Source: JAAYJR01 sp964611525 (lineage in GTDB: Bacteria > Bacteroidota > Bacteroidia > Bacteroidales > Prolixibacteraceae). Taken from it: 64,000 nucleotides of DNA. Where the stretch lies: the NCBI GenBank assembly GCA_964611525.1, contig CAZTAL010000020.1, positions 27,121 to 91,120 on the forward strand. Direction: 5' to 3'. This document shows, one piece after another, positions 63,689 through 64,000 of this stretch. Below the pieces are notes generated by a model. The model saw only the letters and a list, made by a program, of their open reading frames with translations. It did no database searches and was not told the DNA's origin. A program made the translations under genes and the position numbers. Each line of letters starts with the position of its first letter. Within the stretch, counting starts at the first letter, position 1.

Positions 63689-64000
63689 CTATTACCTTAT
63701 TATCGTTTTTAATGAAAAATTTGCTAAAATAGTCCTAACTAGAACCAAAGTAGGTAAATTTTATTCTGGTTTTTTGTTTCATTTTACAAATTTTTTCAAC
63801 TACACAAGTCTTTCGATCATAAAATAGCAAAATCATTATTAACCTCAAAAGATATGGATTTCCAGGATTTATAAATTGTAGTACACAAAATACTAATTTA
63901 TTGAAAGCAAACCAGTCAACAAATCTTTCCATGGGAGAAACATACAAAAAATATTAACTGCATTTCAAAGCGGTTTTAAAAATCCATCTTCTAAAATATA
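63689..64000. other. Right-end intergenic sequence
   Basis: 312 nt of AT-rich sequence with no supported gene. A 70-codon minus-strand frame (63735-63947) has no recognisable features. The window ends here. Confidence 0.4.

Noticed and set aside
63735..63947. 70-codon minus-strand frame at the right end
   Set aside because: No signal, domain or start context; could be chance in AT-rich DNA.

Overview
The window is low-GC chromosomal DNA from a member of the Bacteroidota, most likely a Bacteroidales/Marinilabiliales-type anaerobe or facultative organism. Support comes from promoters of the phylum's TTTG-N19-21-TAnnTTTG form, near absence of Shine-Dalgarno sequences, and typical families: a Big_5 lipoprotein, a DUF4834 protein, a stand-alone atpD-atpC pair, MutA/MutB mutase, class II one-chain glycyl-tRNA synthetase, and Bacteroidota-style tyrosine recombinase and Cus remnants. 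No rRNA, tRNA or CRISPR array was seen.

Layout. 0.3-20 kb is mostly housekeeping: an acyl-carrier-like protein, a TetR regulator, RNase R, a Big_5 lipoprotein, a membrane-tethered receiver domain, methylmalonyl-CoA mutase (two overlapping genes), methionyl-tRNA synthetase, an LD-carboxypeptidase, a YraN nuclease, an acyl-CoA ligase, a secreted TIM-barrel isomerase-like protein and a U32 peptidase-family enzyme. 20.2-35.6 kb is one compact minus-strand operon of seven genes. In transcription order it encodes an ABC ATPase, an ABC permease fused to a degenerate M1-peptidase-like region and a golvesin-like C-terminal domain, a TolC-type outer-membrane factor, a lipoprotein adaptor, an RND pump, a second RND pump fused to its own ABC ATPase domain, and a six-helix ABC permease. 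It looks like a hybrid envelope export machine carrying two complete ABC modules and two RND subunits. This is the main candidate for an undescribed system. A Bacteroidota-type promoter lies 80-120 nt upstream, and its -33 element is embedded in an inverted repeat.

36.3-42.2 kb is accessory: a small secreted protein, a rhodanese/TauE/truncated-LytTR operon, a CorA transporter bounded by two GC-rich stem-loop spacers, an autoinhibited Fic protein, and a dead tyrosine recombinase. The recombinase has lost its 5' end, a central segment with the first catalytic Arg, and its catalytic Tyr. It abuts a fragment that looks like comB, which is itself fused in frame to a PatB/MalY lyase. 43.4-52.5 kb returns to core functions: epimerase, SDR, GT9, atpC, atpD, polyprenyl synthase, MMPL exporter and a lipoprotein PCMT. 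52.8-56 kb is a decay zone: a porin with a broken 5' end, a Cus copper-efflux operon collapsed to a short cusA-adaptor scar, a YceI-like fragment and an orphan MscS C-terminus. 56-64 kb holds MscS, an S41 protease, a Spy-like protein, a beta-barrel remnant, DUF4834, glyS and a glycosyltransferase.

Two dispersed intergenic repeat families were found. R1 (two full copies with inverted ends plus two half copies) is intergenic. R2 is a 54-nt element whose two copies lie as direct repeats on either side of the atpD-atpC-GT9 block. A shorter AGATnnnATC motif recurs at three intergenic sites. All functional statements are from sequence reading and family knowledge; no database search was run.
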